43,216 nucleotides of DNA from Ramlibacter sp. GTDB lineage: Bacteria; Pseudomonadota; Gammaproteobacteria; Burkholderiales; Burkholderiaceae_C. The position numbers were made by a program, and so were the translations under genes. Below, one piece after another: positions 9,279 to 17,973 of this stretch. Location of the stretch: positions 1-43,216 of the forward strand of contig JALHLO010000005.1 of NCBI GenBank assembly GCA_022844525.1, read 5' to 3'. Numbering within the stretch: position 1 is the first letter of the stretch; every line of letters starts with the position of its first letter. Below the pieces are notes generated by a model. That model had not been told where the DNA came from. It worked only from the letters and a program-made list of their open reading frames with translations, and did no database searches.

Positions 9279-10244
9279 ATGAACCCGCACCTGGACCGCG
9301 CCGACCTGGAACTGCTGCTGGCCATCCGCGAGCACGGCAGCCTGGCCGGTGCCGCCTCGGCCGCCGACGTCGTGCCCTCGGTGATCACCAAGCGGCTGGC
9401 GGCCCTGGAAGCGCGGCTGGGCCTCAAGCTGTTCCAGCGCACCACGCGCCGCGTCGTGCCCACCGCCGAGGGCGAGGCGCTGTGCGAGCGCGCGCTCGGC
9501 CTGCTGGCGGGCTTCCGGGCGATGGAAGCGGAGCTGCAGGAGCGGCACAAGGAACCGGTGGGACGCATCCGGCTGGCGGCCACCTTCGGCTTCGGCCGCG
9601 CCTGGCTGGGCCCGGCCCTGGCCGAGTTCCAGGCGCGCCACCCGCAACTGGGCATCCAGCTGCAGTTGACCGAGCAGTTGCCCGACCTCGCCGTGGACGG
9701 ATTCGACGGCGCGGTGTGGTTGTGGGCGGTGCGCGGCCGGCGCGCCAGCGAATGGACGGGGCGGCGGCTGGCGCGCAACCAGCGCGTGCTGGTCGCCTCT
9801 CCCGGCTACCTGCACGGTCGCGGCACGCCCGGCTCCATCGAGGACCTGGCGGCGCACGACTGCCTGGTGGTGCGCGAGAACGAGCAGTCCGACCTCTGGC
9901 GGCTGCAGCGCGAGCGCGATCGCGCCGAGGTGCGGGTGCGGGTGGGAGGCCCGCTGTCCAGCAACTCGGGGGAACTGGTGCGGGACTGGTGCCTGGCCGG
10001 CCGCGGGATCATGCTGCGCAGCCTCTGGGACATCGCCGGCGCCCTGGCAAGCGGCGAGCTGGTGCGGGTGCTGCCCGCGTATGCGATGGCCGACGCCGAC
10101 ATCCACTGGCTGGCGCCGCACACGGCCTCCACCCCCAAGCGCATCCGCCTGCTGGTGGACTTCCTGGCCGAGCGCTTCCGCGGCGAACCGTGGAAGGTCA
10201 GCGCTTCGGCTGCCGCACGACCAGGCTCACGCCCGCGGCGGTGA
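9279..10244 (+). CDS. LysR-family transcriptional regulator
   Basis: A 321-residue LysR regulator. The N-terminal winged helix (about 1-65) reads LDRADLELLLAIREHGSLAG, with the recognition segment VVPSVITKRLAALEARLG and LFQRTTRRVVPT. The effector-binding domain follows (about 90-300). It is divergent from the hydrolase/tartrate dehydrogenase operon across 75 bp, the classic position for a LysR protein controlling its neighbour, so I infer it senses a substrate or product of that pathway. Its 3' end overlaps the convergent EamA gene by 47 bp; the last 15 or so residues (SAAARPGSRPRR) look like an unstructured tail. Confidence 0.9.
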   Translation: MNPHLDRADLELLLAIREHGSLAGAASAADVVPSVITKRLAALEARLGLKLFQRTTRRVVPTAEGEALCERALGLLAGFRAMEAELQERHKEPVGRIRLAATFGFGRAWLGPALAEFQARHPQLGIQLQLTEQLPDLAVDGFDGAVWLWAVRGRRASEWTGRRLARNQRVLVASPGYLHGRGTPGSIEDLAAHDCLVVRENEQSDLWRLQRERDRAEVRVRVGGPLSSNSGELVRDWCLAGRGIMLRSLWDIAGALASGELVRVLPAYAMADADIHWLAPHTASTPKRIRLLVDFLAERFRGEPWKVSASAAARPGSRPRR

Positions 10245-11100
10245 GCGCCATGCCGGCGACGATCAGCACCGTGATCGGTTCGTCGAACAGCACCCAGGCC
10301 ATCAGCGCGGTGGTGGGCGGCACCAGGTACATGAGGCTGGTGACGGTGGTGGCGGCGCCGCGCTGGATCAGCAGGTACAGCAGCGAGCTGCCGCCCAGCG
10401 TGAGGCCCAGCACGGACCAGGCGACGGCACCGGCCAGCTCGGTGTTGAGCGAGCCGTCGGCCTGGAGCCAGCGCATCGCCTCGGCTTCCAGCAGCGCCAG
10501 CGGCATGGTGACGACGAAGGCGGCGGCGAGCTGCACCAGGCTGGCGGTGCGCACGTCGCAGGGCTGCACGAAGCGCTTCTGGTACAGCGTGCCGGCGGTG
10601 ATGGAAAGAAGCGCGATGAAGGCGAAGGCCAGGTTCTGCGGACCGACCTCACCCAGCCCCAGCTTCTGCCAGACGACGAGGATGAGGCCCGCGAGGCCCA
10701 GCGCCAGTCCGCCCCACTGGCGCGCGGACACCTGCCCGCCCCACAGGGAGATCCAGACGGCCGTCAGCACGGGTTGCAGTCCGACCAGCAGCGCCGCGAG
10801 CCCCGCCCCCATGCCGGCCTTGACCGCGGCCCAGACGCCGCCCAGGTAGCCGCCGTGCATCAGGATGCCGGTGGCCGCGAGGTGCGCGAGCTGGCGGCCG
10901 TTGCGCGGCCAGGCGGCACCCGCGAGCCAGGCCCAGGCAAGGAAGGCGGCGACCGAGAGGGCGTAGCGCAGCGCCAGGAACTTCATCGGCGGCGCATGCG
11001 GCATGCCGTAGCGCGCGACGATGAAGCCGGTGCTCCAGATCAGGACGAAGACGACGGGCATCGCCCGCACCAGCGGGTCGACCCGCGCCGCGGTGCTCAT
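10198..11100 (-). CDS. EamA-family (drug/metabolite) transporter
   Basis: A 300-residue integral membrane protein with about ten predicted helices in two EamA repeats (roughly 10-140 and 155-295). Near the N-terminus it reads VFVLIWSTGFIVARYGMPHAPP, typical of the family, and GLALGLAGLILVVWQK closes the first repeat. It would export or take up small metabolites; the substrate cannot be read from sequence. The ATG at 11100 is 4 nt after the pgsA stop, so it is the third gene of a uvrC-pgsA-EamA transcript. It converges on and overlaps the LysR gene. Confidence 0.88.
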   Translation of the reverse strand: MSTAARVDPLVRAMPVVFVLIWSTGFIVARYGMPHAPPMKFLALRYALSVAAFLAWAWLAGAAWPRNGRQLAHLAATGILMHGGYLGGVWAAVKAGMGAGLAALLVGLQPVLTAVWISLWGGQVSARQWGGLALGLAGLILVVWQKLGLGEVGPQNLAFAFIALLSITAGTLYQKRFVQPCDVRTASLVQLAAAFVVTMPLALLEAEAMRWLQADGSLNTELAGAVAWSVLGLTLGGSSLLYLLIQRGAATTVTSLMYLVPPTTALMAWVLFDEPITVLIVAGMALTAAGVSLVVRQPKR

Positions 11101-11104
11101 GGAG

Positions 11105-11689
11105 CTATTTCTTCACCCGGCGCCGGATCTCGGGCAGGGCCTTCTGCAGGTAGTAGATCATCGACCAGACCGTCAGGATCGCGGAGATCCAGATCAGCCA
11201 GGTGCCCCACTGCAGGGTGTCGATCACGCCGAACAGGTGGCCGTCGAACAGCAGGAAGGGGATGGCGATCATCTGCACGGTGGTCTTGACCTTGCCCAGC
11301 ATGTGCACGGCCACGCTCTTGGACGCGCCGATCTGCGCCATCCACTCGCGCAGGGCGGAAATGGCGATCTCCCGGCCGATGATGATGAGCGCCACGAACA
11401 CGTCGGCGCGTTTCAGGTGCACCAGCACCAGCAGCGCGGCGCAGACCAGGAACTTGTCGGCCACCGGGTCGAGGAAGGCGCCGAAGGACGAGGTCTGGTT
11501 CAACTTGCGCGCGAGGTAGCCGTCCAGCCAGTCGGTCGCCGCGAACACGACGAACATCGTGGTGGCGATCAGGTTCTGCAGCCGGTGCTCCAGCCCGATG
11601 TAGAACACCCCCACCAGCAGCGGAATGGCGATGATGCGCGTCCAGGTGAGGAGGGTCGGGACCGTGAGGAACATGGGGCGATTGTGCAT
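11105..11689 (-). CDS. pgsA: CDP-diacylglycerol-glycerol-3-phosphate 3-phosphatidyltransferase
   Basis: A 194-residue inner-membrane enzyme making phosphatidylglycerol phosphate from CDP-diacylglycerol and glycerol-3-phosphate. The CDP-alcohol phosphotransferase signature D-x2-DG-x2-AR-x8-G-x3-D-x3-D is complete (DWLDGYLARK ... GAFLDPVADK). Four to six hydrophobic segments are evident. Start: ATG at 11689 lies 5 nt after the uvrC stop; a second in-frame ATG at 11674 gives MFLTVPTLLTW, a common N-terminus in relatives, and neither has a strong ribosome binding site. The uvrC-pgsA order is conserved in many proteobacteria. Confidence 0.93.
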   Translation of the reverse strand: MHNRPMFLTVPTLLTWTRIIAIPLLVGVFYIGLEHRLQNLIATTMFVVFAATDWLDGYLARKLNQTSSFGAFLDPVADKFLVCAALLVLVHLKRADVFVALIIIGREIAISALREWMAQIGASKSVAVHMLGKVKTTVQMIAIPFLLFDGHLFGVIDTLQWGTWLIWISAILTVWSMIYYLQKALPEIRRRVKK

Positions 11690-11694
11690 GACGC

Positions 11695-13755
11695 TCAATG
11701 CAGCGCCCGGTAGATCTGCTCCGCCAGCTCGCGCGAGATGCCTTCGACGGTGGCGATGTCCTCCACGCTGGCCGCCGCCACCCCGCGCACGCCGCCGAAG
11801 CGTTGCAGCAGGCGGGCGCGCTTCTTGGCGCCCACGCCGGGGATCTCCTCCAGCTGGCTGCCGCCCACGCGCACGCGCGCGCGCCGCGCCCGCATGCCGG
11901 TGATGGCGAAGCGGTGGGCCTCGTCGCGGATCTGCGCGACCAGCATCAGGGCGGCCGATTCGCGCCCCAGGTAAACCTTCTCGCGGCCATCGGCGAACAC
12001 CAGTTCCTCCAGGCCCACCTTGCGGCCCTCGCCCTTCTCCACGCCGACGATCACGGACAGGTCCAGGCCCAGTTCGGCGAACACCTCGCGGGCCATGCTC
12101 ACCTGCCCGCGGCCGCCGTCGACCAGCACCAGGTCGGGCAGGCGCTGGGCGCTGCCGCCGCCACCGGGCTTTTCGCGCTTCGGCCTGTCGTCCGCCGCCG
12201 CCTGCAATGTCGTGTCGGGCGCCGGGGTTTCCGTGTCCGGGGCCGGCGCAGCCTCCGGTTCCTCCGGCGGCGTCGCGTCCGGCGTGTCGCGCCCGGCCTG
12301 CGCCAGCCGCGCATAGCGGCGGGTCAGCACCTGCCGCATGGCGGCATAGTCGTCGCCCGGGGTGATGCCTTCGATGTTGTAGCGCCGGTACTCGCGGTTC
12401 TGCATCTGGTGGTGGTGGAACACCACGCAGGAGGCCTGGGTCGCCTCGCCGGCCGTGTGCGAGATGTCGAAGCACTCCACGCGGAAGGTGTCCAGGTTGT
12501 CGGGCGCGAGGTCCAGCGCCTCCACCAGCGCCCGCGTGCGGGCCTGCTGCGAGCCCTCTTCCGCCAGCAGCCGCGCCAGCTGCAGCTGCGCGTTCTTCTG
12601 CGCCATCTCGAGCCAGAGCCGCCGCTGCCCGCGGGGGTTGTGGACGGCGGTGATGCGCCCGCCGGCCTGCAGCGCCAGTGCCTCGACCAGCCGCGGGTCC
12701 GCCGGGTGGCTGGTGATCAGCGCCGAGGGCACCGGCACGCCGATGTAGTGCTGCGCGATGAAGGCCTCCAGCACCTGCACCTCCACCGGCTGCGCCTGCA
12801 CCGCGTCGGCGGCGTCGTCGAACTCCTGCACCGCGGTCGCGTCCTCCACGTGGCTCGGGAAGTAGGCGCGGTCGCCCAGGTGCCGTCCCCCGCGCACCAT
12901 GGCGAGATTCACGCAGGCCTTGCCGCCCTGCACCTGCACGGCCAGGATGTCGACGTCCTTGTCGGAGGCGGTTTCCACCGACTGCTGGTGCAGCACCTTG
13001 GACAGCGCGCCCATCTGGTTGCGCAGTTCGGCGGCCTGCTCGAATTCGAGCCGCTCGGCGTGCGCCATCATGCGCTGCTCCAGCGCCTGCAGCACCGTCT
13101 GCGTGTCGCCGCGCAGGAAGGCCTCCGCGTTCTCCACGTCGTGGTGGTAGTCCTCGGGCGACACCAGGTTGACGCAGGGCCCCGAGCAGCGCTTGATCTG
13201 GTACAGCAGGCACGGGCGGGTGCGGTTGGCGAACACCGTGTCCTCGCAGGTGCGCAGGCGGAACACTTTCTGCAGCAGCTGGATCGATTCCTTCACCGCC
13301 CACGCGCTCGGGTAGGGCCCGAAGTAGCGGTGCTTGCGGTCCACCGCGCCGCGGTAGTACGCCACCCGGGGGAACACGGCCGCCGACGGGGCGCCGCCGC
13401 TGCGGGTGGCGAAGCCCTGCTTGTCCGGCGAACCGGTGATCTTCAGGTAGGGGTAGCTCTTGTCGTCGCGGAACAGGATGTTGTAGCGCGGCGCCAGGGT
13501 CTTGATCAGGTTGTTCTCGAGCAGCAGCGCCTCGGCTTCCGAGCGCACCACCGTGGTCTCCAGCCGCGCGATCTTGCCCACCATGTGGCCGATGCGGGTG
13601 CCGCCGTGGTTCTTCTGGAAGTAGCTGGAGACGCGCTTCTTCAGGTTGCGCGCCTTGCCGACGTAGAGCACGCCGCCGTCCTCGTCGTAGTAGCGGTACA
13701 CGCCGGGCAGCGCCGGCAGCGCCGCGACCTGCGCGAGGATTTCGTCCGAATGCAT
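11695..13755 (-). CDS. uvrC: Excinuclease ABC subunit C
   Basis: A 686-residue nucleotide excision repair endonuclease that makes both incisions around a lesion with UvrA/UvrB. Domains in order: GIY-YIG nuclease ([20 protein letters not shown], about 16-35), a cysteine cluster region, UvrB-binding UVR motif ([20 protein letters not shown]), RNase H-like 5' nuclease domain, and a C-terminal helix-hairpin-helix ([18 protein letters not shown]). It is longer than usual (about 610) because a Pro/Ala/Glu/Asp-rich segment of about 54 residues (about 485-538) interrupts the RNase H-like domain just before [13 protein letters not shown]. The ATG at 13755 is only 20 bp from the divergent earP start. 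Confidence 0.96.
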   Translation of the reverse strand: MHSDEILAQVAALPALPGVYRYYDEDGGVLYVGKARNLKKRVSSYFQKNHGGTRIGHMVGKIARLETTVVRSEAEALLLENNLIKTLAPRYNILFRDDKSYPYLKITGSPDKQGFATRSGGAPSAAVFPRVAYYRGAVDRKHRYFGPYPSAWAVKESIQLLQKVFRLRTCEDTVFANRTRPCLLYQIKRCSGPCVNLVSPEDYHHDVENAEAFLRGDTQTVLQALEQRMMAHAERLEFEQAAELRNQMGALSKVLHQQSVETASDKDVDILAVQVQGGKACVNLAMVRGGRHLGDRAYFPSHVEDATAVQEFDDAADAVQAQPVEVQVLEAFIAQHYIGVPVPSALITSHPADPRLVEALALQAGGRITAVHNPRGQRRLWLEMAQKNAQLQLARLLAEEGSQQARTRALVEALDLAPDNLDTFRVECFDISHTAGEATQASCVVFHHHQMQNREYRRYNIEGITPGDDYAAMRQVLTRRYARLAQAGRDTPDATPPEEPEAAPAPDTETPAPDTTLQAAADDRPKREKPGGGGSAQRLPDLVLVDGGRGQVSMAREVFAELGLDLSVIVGVEKGEGRKVGLEELVFADGREKVYLGRESAALMLVAQIRDEAHRFAITGMRARRARVRVGGSQLEEIPGVGAKKRARLLQRFGGVRGVAAASVEDIATVEGISRELAEQIYRALH

Positions 13756-13775
13756 GGCCCTATTATCCGAGCGGC

Positions 13776-14819
13776 ATGTTCTGGGACATTTTCTGCAGGG
13801 TGATCGACAACCACGGCGACGCGGGGGTCTGCTGGCGCGTGGCCGCGGAGCTCGGCGCGCGCGGGGAGCGGGTGCGCCTGTGGATGGACGATCCGTCGCC
13901 GCTGCGGTGGATGGCGCCGCAAGGCGCGCCCGGCGTCGCGGTCGTGCCATGGACCGAGCCCGCACCGGACCTCGAACCGGGCGAGGTCGTCGTCGAAGCC
14001 TTCGGCTGCGACCCGCCCGACGCCTTCGTCGCCCGCATGGCGGCGGCGCCGCGCCGGCCGGCGTGGCTGAACCTGGAATACCTCTCGGCCGAGGCCTACG
14101 TGGAGCGCAGCCATGGATTGCCCTCCCCGGTGATGCACGGGCCCGCCCAGGGCTTCACCAAGCACTTCTTCTATCCGGGCTTCACGGCGCGCACCGGCGG
14201 CCTCCTGCGCGAGCAGGACCTGGCGGCGCGCCGCGCCGGCTTCGACCGTACCGCCTGGCTGCGCCGGCACGGCATCGCCGACGACGGCGCCCAGGTGCTG
14301 AGCCTCTTCTGCTACGAGCCGCCGGCCCTGCCGCAGTTGCTGCAGCAGCTGGCCGGGGGCTCCCGGACCACGCACCTGCTGGTGACGGCCGGCCGGGCCG
14401 CCGCCGCCGTCCGCGCGGTGGGCGGCCGGTCCGGGGGCCGGCTGCAACTGCACGAACTGCCCCTGCTGAGCCAGCGCGAATACGACCACCTGCTGTGGTC
14501 CTGCGACCTGAATTTCGTGCGCGGCGAGGATTCCTTCGTGCGGGGATTGCTGGCGGGCGTGCCTTCCGTGTGGCAGATCTATCCCCAGCAGGACGAGGCC
14601 CACCACGCCAAGCTCGACGCCTTCCTGCGCTGGCTGCAGCCTCCCGCGGACCTGCGTGCCTTTTTCCTCGCATGGAACGGCGTCACCGGGGAGCCCCTGC
14701 CCGCCCTGGACGTCCCGGCCTGGGCGCCCGCGGCGCGCCGGGCCCTTGACCAGGCGCAAGCATTGCCCGAGCTCGCGACCGAGCTTCTGCGCTTCGCGGC
14801 CGGGCGCGCTAGAATATAG
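13776..14819 (+). CDS. earP: EF-P arginine 32 rhamnosyltransferase
   Basis: A 347-residue GT-B-like glycosyltransferase (DUF2331) that transfers rhamnose from dTDP-beta-L-rhamnose to Arg32 of elongation factor P, which activates EF-P for polyproline translation. It begins [20 protein letters not shown], giving the N-terminal aspartates D11 and D15 conserved in EarP, and has the RGEDSF motif at 249-254 that holds the catalytic glutamate (E251). Its substrate gene efp starts 96 bp downstream, which makes the assignment very firm. dTDP-rhamnose synthesis genes are not in the window. Confidence 0.95.
   Translation: MFWDIFCRVIDNHGDAGVCWRVAAELGARGERVRLWMDDPSPLRWMAPQGAPGVAVVPWTEPAPDLEPGEVVVEAFGCDPPDAFVARMAAAPRRPAWLNLEYLSAEAYVERSHGLPSPVMHGPAQGFTKHFFYPGFTARTGGLLREQDLAARRAGFDRTAWLRRHGIADDGAQVLSLFCYEPPALPQLLQQLAGGSRTTHLLVTAGRAAAAVRAVGGRSGGRLQLHELPLLSQREYDHLLWSCDLNFVRGEDSFVRGLLAGVPSVWQIYPQQDEAHHAKLDAFLRWLQPPADLRAFFLAWNGVTGEPLPALDVPAWAPAARRALDQAQALPELATELLRFAAGRARI
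14810..14815 (+). promoter_or_regulatory. Candidate -10 box for efp
   Basis: TAGAAT (5 of 6 matches to TATAAT) overlaps the end of earP, 100 bp before the efp start. No good -35 is present at 16-18 bp, so this is only a candidate; efp may also be read from the earP transcript. Confidence 0.35.
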
Positions 14820-14915
14820 AGCTTTGCGCACGAGGCCACGGCCGTCAGGCGCGCACACCTTGCCGCCACCCGCAGGCCACCTTGCGCGCGCCGCGGCTTC
14901 ACCGAAGACACCGTC

Positions 14916-15470
14916 ATGAAAATCGCTCAAGAAATCCGCGCCGGCAACGTGATCATGCACAGCGGCCAGCCCTGGGTCGTGCTGAAGACCGAATACTCCC
15001 GCGGCGGCCGCAACGCGGCCACCGTGCGCATGAAGCTCAAGTCGCTGCTGAACAACCAGGGCACGGAAACCGTGTTCAAGGCGGACGACAAGATGGACCA
15101 GATCATCCTGGACAAGAAGGACTGCACGTACTCCTACTTCGCCGACCCGATGTACGTCTGGATGGACGCCGACTACAACCAGTACGAGGTCGAGAAGGAG
15201 AACATGGGCGACGCCCTGAACTACCTCGAAGACGGCATGCCGGCTGAAGTGGTGTTCTACGAAGGCAAGGCCATCTCGGTCGAGATCCCCACCAGCGTCG
15301 AGCGCGAGATCACCTGGACCGAGCCGGCCGTCAAGGGCGACACCTCCGGCAAGGTGCTCAAGCCGGCCAAGCTGGCCACCGGCTACGAGATCGGCGTGCC
15401 GATCTTCGTGGCGCAGGGCGACAAGGTGGAAATCGACACCCGCACGGGCGAGTACCGCCGCCGCGTCTGA
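14916..15470 (+). CDS. efp: Elongation factor P (arginine type)
   Basis: A 184-residue translation factor that relieves ribosome stalling at consecutive prolines. Three OB-like domains are of usual length. The tip loop reads YSRGGRNAA, placing R32 where other bacteria have a lysine, so it is the rhamnosylated class, matching the adjacent earP. It ends with the conserved VDTRTGEY-type segment ([13 protein letters not shown]). A strong terminator follows 16 nt after the stop. Confidence 0.98.
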   Translation: MKIAQEIRAGNVIMHSGQPWVVLKTEYSRGGRNAATVRMKLKSLLNNQGTETVFKADDKMDQIILDKKDCTYSYFADPMYVWMDADYNQYEVEKENMGDALNYLEDGMPAEVVFYEGKAISVEIPTSVEREITWTEPAVKGDTSGKVLKPAKLATGYEIGVPIFVAQGDKVEIDTRTGEYRRRV

Positions 15471-15486
15471 GGCTGCACAATCCGGC

Positions 15487-15512
15487 AAAAGGCTCCGCAA
15501 GGAGCCTTTTTC
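15487..15512 (+). terminator. Rho-independent terminator after efp
   Basis: Ten-base arms AAAAGGCTCC and GGAGCCTTTT around a GCAA tetraloop, with a T5 run (15507-15511). The 3' arm also contains AAGGAG, at ideal distance from the TTG start of the next gene. Confidence 0.92.
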
Positions 15513-15513
15513 A

Positions 15514-16311
15514 TTGGCCATGCCCTTCGAGCCCTCCCGCGTCGCCGTCCCCTTCCGCATGCAGCCCGGCCTGCAGCGGCTGGGCGCGGACGCGCGGCAC
15601 CTGACGCCGCTGGCGGCGGGCAGCCCGCTGTGGCAGGAGAAGAAACGGGTGCGGGACGCGGGGGCCAGCCGGCTGGCCGTGCCGGGGTTCGATCCGCAGC
15701 CGGCCATCGAAGCGATCCTCGCCCGCGCTGCCGCCGAAGGTATCGCCGCCGCGGAGCCGATCGAACTGGCCTTCGAGGAGGACTTCGCCGTGCTGGATGG
15801 CGCCAGTTCCACCCTGCCCTGGCTGTGCGTCTGCGTGCCCTCGCACTGGGCGCCCGAGGAGAAGCTGGGACTGCCCTTCGCCGCCGTCCACGCACCGGTG
15901 GCCGACAACCAGGCGCTGCTGGCGGCCAGCCGCCAGCTGGTGCAGCTGGTCACGGCCGGCGAGCGCTTCGAGCGCTTCGTCTGGACCGTGACCCCCAGCG
16001 GCCGCCACGACCAGCATCCCGGCCGCCACCCGCGCACTCCCTGGCCGCAGACGGCGGACCCGGACGCGTTCGCCGCGCAATGCTTCCTGCGCTCCGAGCG
16101 CCAGACCTTCTTTCCCATCCCCGGGCGGAACCAGTCGGTGTTCACCATCCGCGTGATGCTGCAGCCGCTCGCGGACGCGGTGGCGCGCCGCGAGGACGCG
16201 CAGCGCCTGCACGAAGCCCTCGCCTCCATGAGCGAGGCCGTGCTGGCCTACAAGAACCTGGCCGCCGCCCGCGCGCCGCTGCTGGCCTGGCTGGCGGCCC
16301 GGGGCGCCTGA
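15514..16311 (+). CDS. Heme-dependent oxidative N-demethylase-like protein (DUF3445)
   Basis: A 265-residue protein resembling the DUF3445 family, whose studied members are heme subunits of amine N-demethylases/dimethylamine monooxygenases. Supporting stretches are PGLQRLGADARHLTP, the central LPWLCVCVPSHWAPEEK, and the C-terminal RNQSVFTIRVMLQPL. Either TTG at 15514 (AAGGAG with a 9-nt spacer) or ATG at 15520 (15-nt spacer) could be the start; I favour TTG. Partner reductase subunits are not adjacent, so it either acts alone or with proteins encoded elsewhere. An AEC carrier overlaps it by 1 bp (TGATG), indicating an operon. Confidence 0.75.
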   Translation: MAMPFEPSRVAVPFRMQPGLQRLGADARHLTPLAAGSPLWQEKKRVRDAGASRLAVPGFDPQPAIEAILARAAAEGIAAAEPIELAFEEDFAVLDGASSTLPWLCVCVPSHWAPEEKLGLPFAAVHAPVADNQALLAASRQLVQLVTAGERFERFVWTVTPSGRHDQHPGRHPRTPWPQTADPDAFAAQCFLRSERQTFFPIPGRNQSVFTIRVMLQPLADAVARREDAQRLHEALASMSEAVLAYKNLAAARAPLLAWLAARGA

Positions 16312-17189
16312 TGGAGCTGGTCGCGCGCATCGCGCAGGTGATCGTGCCGGTGTTCCTGATCGTGGCGGTGGGCTACGGCTACGCCCGGCGCGCGCGGCCC
16401 GAGATGAGCGGCTTCAACCGCATCGTGCTGGACGTGCTGTCGCCCTTCATCGTCTACACGGCGCTGGCGGGCAAGGAGTTCCAGCTGCGCGAGCACCTGC
16501 CGCTGCTGGCGGGCGGCGCGCTGCTGATCCTGCTGACCGGCGTGGTGGCCTGGGGGCTGGCCCGTGCGGCGAACACGCAGCCGCGCACGCTGGTGCCGGT
16601 GGTGATGTTCACCAACTGCGGCAACATGGGCCTGCCGCTGGCCCTGCTAGCCTTCGGGCCGCAGGGCTTCGCCGCGGCGGTGGCCCTGTTTTCGATCAGC
16701 AACCTGATCCACTTCTCGCTCGGCTCGCGCATCACCAGCGCGCAGGCCCGCACGCGCGAGCTGCTGCTCAGCCCGCTGATGATCGCCAGCGCCCTCGGCT
16801 TCGCCAGTGCCGCCAGCGGCGTGCGGCCGCCCGACATGATCTTCACCGGCATGAAGCTGCTGGGCGACGCCATGGTGCCGCTGATGCTGTTCGCCCTGGG
16901 CGCGCGCCTGACCCAGCTGCGCCGGCGCGACGTGCCGCTCGGCCTGCTGGGCGCCTTCGCCCGCCCGCTGATCGGCCTGGCGGTCGCCCTGCCGCTGGCG
17001 TGGGCGCTGGGACTGGAAGGCAGCGCGCGCGCCCAGCTGGTCCTGTTCGCGGCCCTGCCGCCGGCGGTCATGCAGTACCTGCTGGCCGAGCGCTACGAGC
17101 AGGAGCCGGAGCGGGTGGCGGCGATGATCCTCCTGGGCAACGCGCTGGCGGTGCTGTTCTTGCCGGTGGGGCTGGCGCTGGCCCTCTAG
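16311..17189 (+). CDS. AEC-family (auxin efflux carrier-like) transporter
   Basis: A 292-residue membrane protein with about ten helices in two inverted halves. The segment VMFTNCGNMGLPLALLAFGPQ is typical of bacterial AEC carriers, where a conserved N-x-G-x-x-G-x-P motif lines the path. Substrates in the family include malonate, malate and other carboxylates. The start codon overlaps the stop of the DUF3445 gene, so both proteins are made from one transcript. It converges with the unknown gene at 17203. Confidence 0.88.
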   Translation: MELVARIAQVIVPVFLIVAVGYGYARRARPEMSGFNRIVLDVLSPFIVYTALAGKEFQLREHLPLLAGGALLILLTGVVAWGLARAANTQPRTLVPVVMFTNCGNMGLPLALLAFGPQGFAAAVALFSISNLIHFSLGSRITSAQARTRELLLSPLMIASALGFASAASGVRPPDMIFTGMKLLGDAMVPLMLFALGARLTQLRRRDVPLGLLGAFARPLIGLAVALPLAWALGLEGSARAQLVLFAALPPAVMQYLLAERYEQEPERVAAMILLGNALAVLFLPVGLALAL

Positions 17190-17202
17190 CCTTCCTGCCG
17201 CC

Positions 17203-17883
17203 TCAGTGGCGCGTCAGCGCCCAGACCAGCACGCCGGCGACGGTCACCGCGCTGCCCACCACCGCCGCCCACAGCAGCGGGTGCAGCGCGCTGGCGCCGC
17301 CTTGCGGGCGCCCGGCCAGGGGTTCGCTGCCGGGCCAGGGGGCGGCGAAGGGCAGGCTCTCGGCAAGCTCGCCGGCCGCTTCCGGCGTGAGCAGGTCCAG
17401 GCTGACGCGCTGCATGGACTTGTGGGCGGTGCGGACCCACAGGTCCACGACGGTGCCGCGCAGCCGGGCATGGGCGATGTCCTCCAGCGGGAACTTGACG
17501 CGGTCTTCCTTCCAGAACAGCCCTTCGCGGTAGCGCCCCGACACGCGCAGCACCTTGGTCTGCACGCGCACCTCCAGGCCTTCCTTGAACGGCGGGATCT
17601 CGTGGCCCCGGCCCTCCACCTCGAGCAGGCGCGCCGAGTGGATGCCGTGGACCACGGAATAGCTGCCGCCGCCGGGCGGACGGCTGTTGCCGCTGGCGGC
17701 GAAGCCGGCCTCCGGCTGGCCCTGGCGCAGCAGGTCGGCCACGGTGGTGCGGGTTCCGTCCGCGGCCAGCAGCACGTGCTTGCTGGTCAGCGTCTTCTTC
17801 ACCCGCATGCCGACGATGGTGCGGCGGTCGTAGGGCCCGACTCTGCGGCCCTCGAGCAGCACGTGGTAGACCGGGTTCTCCAC
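17203..17883 (-). CDS. Uncharacterised protein with C-terminal membrane anchor
   Basis: A 226-residue protein I do not recognise as a named family. The first 55 residues (YHVLLEGRRVGPYDRRTIVG) resemble a GYF_2/DUF4339-type domain, in which G-P-[FYH] sits in a small fold used for peptide binding. A middle region near 100-165 is rich in beta-strand pattern (FKEGLEVRVQTKVLRVSGRY). The last 25 residues form one hydrophobic helix (LLWAAVVGSAVTVAGVLVWAL), so it is probably tail-anchored facing the cytoplasm. The start is GTG at 17883 with AGGGGA upstream. Its neighbours give no functional clue. Confidence 0.7.
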   Translation of the reverse strand: MENPVYHVLLEGRRVGPYDRRTIVGMRVKKTLTSKHVLLAADGTRTTVADLLRQGQPEAGFAASGNSRPPGGGSYSVVHGIHSARLLEVEGRGHEIPPFKEGLEVRVQTKVLRVSGRYREGLFWKEDRVKFPLEDIAHARLRGTVVDLWVRTAHKSMQRVSLDLLTPEAAGELAESLPFAAPWPGSEPLAGRPQGGASALHPLLWAAVVGSAVTVAGVLVWALTRH

Positions 17884-17973
17884 CTCGTCCCCTGTTGTTT
17901 GCCCGACAGGATAGCGGCACCTCGACAGTCGCCCAGCGCGGCGGGTTCACGATTCCGGCCACAATCGCCCCAT

